The notes beneath the pieces are model-generated. The model was not told the DNA's origin. It made no database searches and worked only from the letters and a program-made list of their open reading frames with translations. Below, in pieces: positions 4,642 through 6,762 of a stretch of DNA of 6,762 nucleotides. Made by a program: the position numbers and the translations under genes. Numbering within the stretch: the stretch's first letter is position 1; each line of letters opens with the position of its first letter. The DNA comes from CAVPRW01 sp046727435 [NCBI: bacterium] (GTDB lineage Bacteria > Tectomicrobia > Entotheonellia > J063): NCBI GenBank assembly GCA_046727435.1, contig JBKPCR010000408.1:1-6762 (forward strand), in the 5' to 3' direction.

Positions 4642-5865
4642 ATGGTTGTGCGTCACCAGTGGCCCAAAGAAGGTATTTCCCGCATTCCATACTGGGTCTA
4701 TACCGACCCGGAGGTCTATGCGCGCGAGCAGGAGCGCATCTTCTGTGGGCGCTCATGGGCCTATGTCGCGCTTGAAGCGGAGATCCCGACAGCGGGCGAC
4801 TTCAAGCGTACTATTATCGGCGATAAGCCGGTCGTCGTAGTGCGTGACGAAGCTGGCGGCCTCAACGTGGTTGAGAACCGCTGCGCGCATCGCGGTGTAC
4901 AATTCTGCCAGACGCACCTCGGTCATGCCACCGAGTTCATGTGCCCGTACCACCAGTGGACATACAATCTGCAGGGCGACCTCATCGGTGTGCCATTCCG
5001 CCGTGGCATCAAGCAGCAGGGGGGAATGCCCGCCGACTTCGCTCTGAAACATCACGGCCTAGGAAAGTTACAAGTAGCGACACGCCATGGTGTCGTGTTC
5101 GCCTCGTTCGCGGACGAGGTCGAACCGCTCGAAGACTACCTCGGTCTGGACATGCTTAAACTCTTCGACCGCGTGTTCGATGGCCGGGAGATCGAGGTAC
5201 TAGGGTACTCGAGACAACTCATCCCGGCCAACTGGAAGCTGATGTTCGAGAACATCAAGGACCCCTACCACGCCAGCCTCCTACACGTCTTCCTGGTGAC
5301 TTTCGGCCTCTTCCGAGCCGACAACCCGTCGAAAGTGCAGGTCGACAAGACCGGCCGACACGGCGCTTTGATCTCATGGCGGGGCGAGCAGCACCGGACG
5401 GCTGACAACGCTGAGATGAAATCGCTCTTGGAGCACTTCGCGTTGCGAGACCCGAGTATGCTGCAGCCGGCCCAGGAGTTTCCCGAGTACACGGTGGTGA
5501 TGATGACGCTGTGGCCGAACCTCATCATTCAGCAGCAATCGAACACGCTGGCGATGCGCCAGCTCGTCACCAAGGGGCCTGAATCGTTCGAGCTCGCCTG
5601 GACATTCTTTGGCTATAAGGGCGAGCCGGATGACCTGCGCCACCGGCGCATCCGGCAGGCAAACCTGATGGGTCCAGCGGGGTTTGTCTCTCTCGACGAC
5701 AGTGAGGTGATCAAATTCTCACAGGAAGGCCTCCGGCAGTACCCGGAAGGGACTGGCGTTATGGAGATGGGTGGTCGGGACTGGCAGGAGTCGGAATCGC
5801 ACATGGTCACCGAAGGGGCGATCCGGTCGTTCTACGACTACTATCGGCGGGTGATGGAGCTGTGA
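4642..5865 (+). CDS. Rieske non-heme iron aromatic-ring dioxygenase, alpha subunit
   Basis: The 407-residue protein starts at ATG 4642, after AGGAGGG (4629-4635) with a 6-nt spacer; the frame is open to 4270 but that extension has no ribosome site. The Rieske [2Fe-2S] ligands are C81-x-H83 (CAHRG) and C101-x2-H104 (CPYH). The catalytic mononuclear iron site is H210 and H215 in DPYHASLLH, with D207 as the inter-subunit bridging Asp and D352 or D353 (SLDDSEV) as third ligand. The C-terminus (ESESHMVTEGAIRSFYDYY) is typical of the anthranilate, salicylate and halobenzoate oxygenase branch. The enzyme would add O2 to an aromatic ring using electrons from a ferredoxin and reductase, which are not encoded here. 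It forms a complex with the beta subunit 10 bp downstream. All motifs are complete. Substrate cannot be read from sequence alone. Confidence 0.92.
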   Translation: MVVRHQWPKEGISRIPYWVYTDPEVYAREQERIFCGRSWAYVALEAEIPTAGDFKRTIIGDKPVVVVRDEAGGLNVVENRCAHRGVQFCQTHLGHATEFMCPYHQWTYNLQGDLIGVPFRRGIKQQGGMPADFALKHHGLGKLQVATRHGVVFASFADEVEPLEDYLGLDMLKLFDRVFDGREIEVLGYSRQLIPANWKLMFENIKDPYHASLLHVFLVTFGLFRADNPSKVQVDKTGRHGALISWRGEQHRTADNAEMKSLLEHFALRDPSMLQPAQEFPEYTVVMMTLWPNLIIQQQSNTLAMRQLVTKGPESFELAWTFFGYKGEPDDLRHRRIRQANLMGPAGFVSLDDSEVIKFSQEGLRQYPEGTGVMEMGGRDWQESESHMVTEGAIRSFYDYYRRVMEL

Positions 5866-5875
5866 CGGGGGGCGC

Positions 5876-6376
5876 ATGACCGCAAGCGAAAACTTCCGCA
5901 CGCTGAATCGGCGCGAGCTGCGCCTCGATCTCGAAGAACTGTATGCCGAATACGTGGCCTGTCTTGACGAGGAACGGTTCGAGGAGTGGCCAGAATTTTT
6001 CACCGACGACGCCATTTACCGCATCATCCCGCGCGAGAACTTTGAGCACGGGCTCCCTATTGCGACGCTGCACTGCGAGAGCAAAGGCTATTTGCAAGAC
6101 CGCGTCGTGGCGATCCGGCAGACGTCGGTCTATGCCCCGCGGTACATGCGACGGCTGGTGAGTAACATTCGCATCCTGGGGTGGCAGGACGACCGGCTCG
6201 AAGTACGCGTCAATTATGCTGCCTTCGAGACCCTGCGCGACGAGCTGACGCGTGTCTTCAGCGTCGGGCGGTACCACGATACGCTTGTGGACGTCGGCGG
6301 CAGTCTCAAGTTCAAAGAGAAGCTGGTGATCTTCGACAGCGAGTTGATTCCCAATTCACTGATCTATCCGCTATAA
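5876..6376 (+). CDS. Aromatic-ring dioxygenase, beta subunit
   Basis: The 166-residue protein has the usual size and fold signature of ring-hydroxylating dioxygenase small subunits (NTF2-like). These include ELYAEYVACLDEERFEEWPEFFTDDAIYRI near the N-terminus, QTSVYAPRYMRRLVSNI in the middle and LKFKEKLVIFDSELIPNSLIYPL at the end. The beta subunit has no cofactor; it packs against alpha to build the hexameric oxygenase and can affect substrate range. The gene starts 10 bp after the alpha stop. Its upstream region is only G-rich (GGGGGGC, 2 nt before the ATG), so translation may depend on coupling to alpha. No lesion is seen. The stop is TAA at 6374-6376. Confidence 0.9.
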   Translation: MTASENFRTLNRRELRLDLEELYAEYVACLDEERFEEWPEFFTDDAIYRIIPRENFEHGLPIATLHCESKGYLQDRVVAIRQTSVYAPRYMRRLVSNIRILGWQDDRLEVRVNYAAFETLRDELTRVFSVGRYHDTLVDVGGSLKFKEKLVIFDSELIPNSLIYPL

Positions 6377-6386
6377 CAACACCAAC

Positions 6387-6406
6387 GGCTCTGCACAAGC
6401 AGAGTC
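6387..6406 (+). other. Hairpin between the beta subunit and hydrolase genes
   Basis: GGCTCTGC (6387-6394) pairs with GCAGAGTC (6399-6406) over 8 bp, with one G-U, around an ACAA loop. No T-run follows, so it is not a classical terminator. It lies 10 nt before the GGAGG of the next gene and could tune relative expression or mRNA stability in the operon. Confidence 0.45.
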
Positions 6407-6427
6407 ATTCCCTCATGGAGGTGCACA

Positions 6428-6762
6428 ATGGCGGTTACCAAATTGCTGATTACGTCCCGACAGCCCTTCGCGCAAGAAAAAGCCTTCGGCAATGTTGGTC
6501 CCTACGAGCAACTCGACGGCATCGTCCACTTTGCAGTTGATCCCAGCCATCTGGCCAACTACCTCATCACTGACCTGAAGCTCGCGCCACAAGACGCCAA
6601 TGGCCAAGTACACTTCTCAGCAGATTGGCGCCTCCTCAGGCCGGTGGCGCCGCAACGAGGGAATCACCGCTTACTGTTCGACATCCTTAACCGCGGCCGC
6701 GGTCCGGTGCTACGGAATATCAACAGCGCCCCTGATGTGCTCCCCACCGAGCCTCTGGACCC
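6428..6762 (+). CDS. Alpha/beta hydrolase domain protein, N-terminal part
   Basis: The frame opens at ATG 6428, 6 nt after GGAGG (6417-6421), and runs 111 codons off the right edge without a stop. The text SRQPFAQEKAFGNVGPYEQLDG, then HFAVDPSHLAN..ITDL.LAP.DA.G.V.FSADWRLLRPV and GNHRLLFDILNRG matches the N-terminal region of the bacterial alpha/beta hydrolase domain family (Abhydrolase_10 type). Those proteins usually run to 450-550 residues with the catalytic serine much further on, so the active site is outside the window. It follows the beta subunit by 51 bp on the same strand and probably belongs to the same operon. It might hydrolyse an ester or amide of the aromatic substrate or product. 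That role is inference from position. Confidence 0.7.
   Translation, partial: MAVTKLLITSRQPFAQEKAFGNVGPYEQLDGIVHFAVDPSHLANYLITDLKLAPQDANGQVHFSADWRLLRPVAPQRGNHRLLFDILNRGRGPVLRNINSAPDVLPTEPLD

Overview
This is a GC-rich accessory region from an uncultured-looking environmental bacterium. The Rieske oxygenase, alpha/beta hydrolase, DUF433, IS110-family and integron-integrase mix fits a large-genome soil or sponge-associated lineage, but no taxon can be fixed from the sequence. About two thirds of the window is a gene graveyard. Only the two ends carry intact genes.

Layout: (1) 1-300, minus strand: a DUF433 antitoxin whose stop overlaps (ATGA) the start of a DUF5615-type toxin that runs off the left edge. 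(2) 429-1175, minus: an O-methyltransferase pseudogene with three in-frame stops and no N-terminus. It is joined head to head at about 1171 to (3) 1171-1809, plus: an N-terminally truncated integron-type (IntI-like) tyrosine recombinase that keeps its whole catalytic domain. (4) 1830-3381: an IS1111-group IS110-family element with 11-bp subterminal inverted repeats (1837-1847, 3368-3378) and a decayed DEDD transposase (amber stop, frameshift, one catalytic Asp changed to Glu). A 300-bp right-end non-coding region holds a strong bridge RNA (seekRNA) candidate. (5) 3459-3905: the left end and first 56 codons of a second IS110-family element, with its own highly structured RNA candidate ahead of the gene. 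(6) 3915-4219, minus: a fragment of a methyltransferase regulatory domain. (7) About 4376-4530: a possible remnant of an ABC-type substrate-binding protein. (8) 4642-6762, plus: a healthy operon of Rieske dioxygenase alpha subunit, beta subunit and the start of an alpha/beta hydrolase-domain protein, each following the last closely.

The main discovery candidate is the RNA in the right end of the IS1111-group element. Its first stem-loop has an internal loop whose two sides match the two flanks of the present insertion site. The left side carries GGTTTG, identical to 1821-1826. The right side, 3158-3167, is complementary at 9 of 10 positions to the reconstructed empty site GCCTAACGCC (1826-1829 joined to 3382-3387). 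A second loop carries ATATCAG, identical to the predicted circle junction ATATC|AG. The same boundaries bring a perfect TTGACA at the right end 17 bp from CATAAT at the left end, which is a circle-junction promoter. The reconstructed target contains GCCTAAC, an attC core-site motif (RYYYAAC), 16 bp after the integron-type integrase stop. This suggests an RNA-guided insertion sequence that targets integron recombination sites. The second IS110 remnant independently shows an 8-nt match between an RNA loop and its left flank.

The Rieske alpha/beta pair probably oxidises an aromatic acid or related ring compound. No ferredoxin or reductase gene is in the window.
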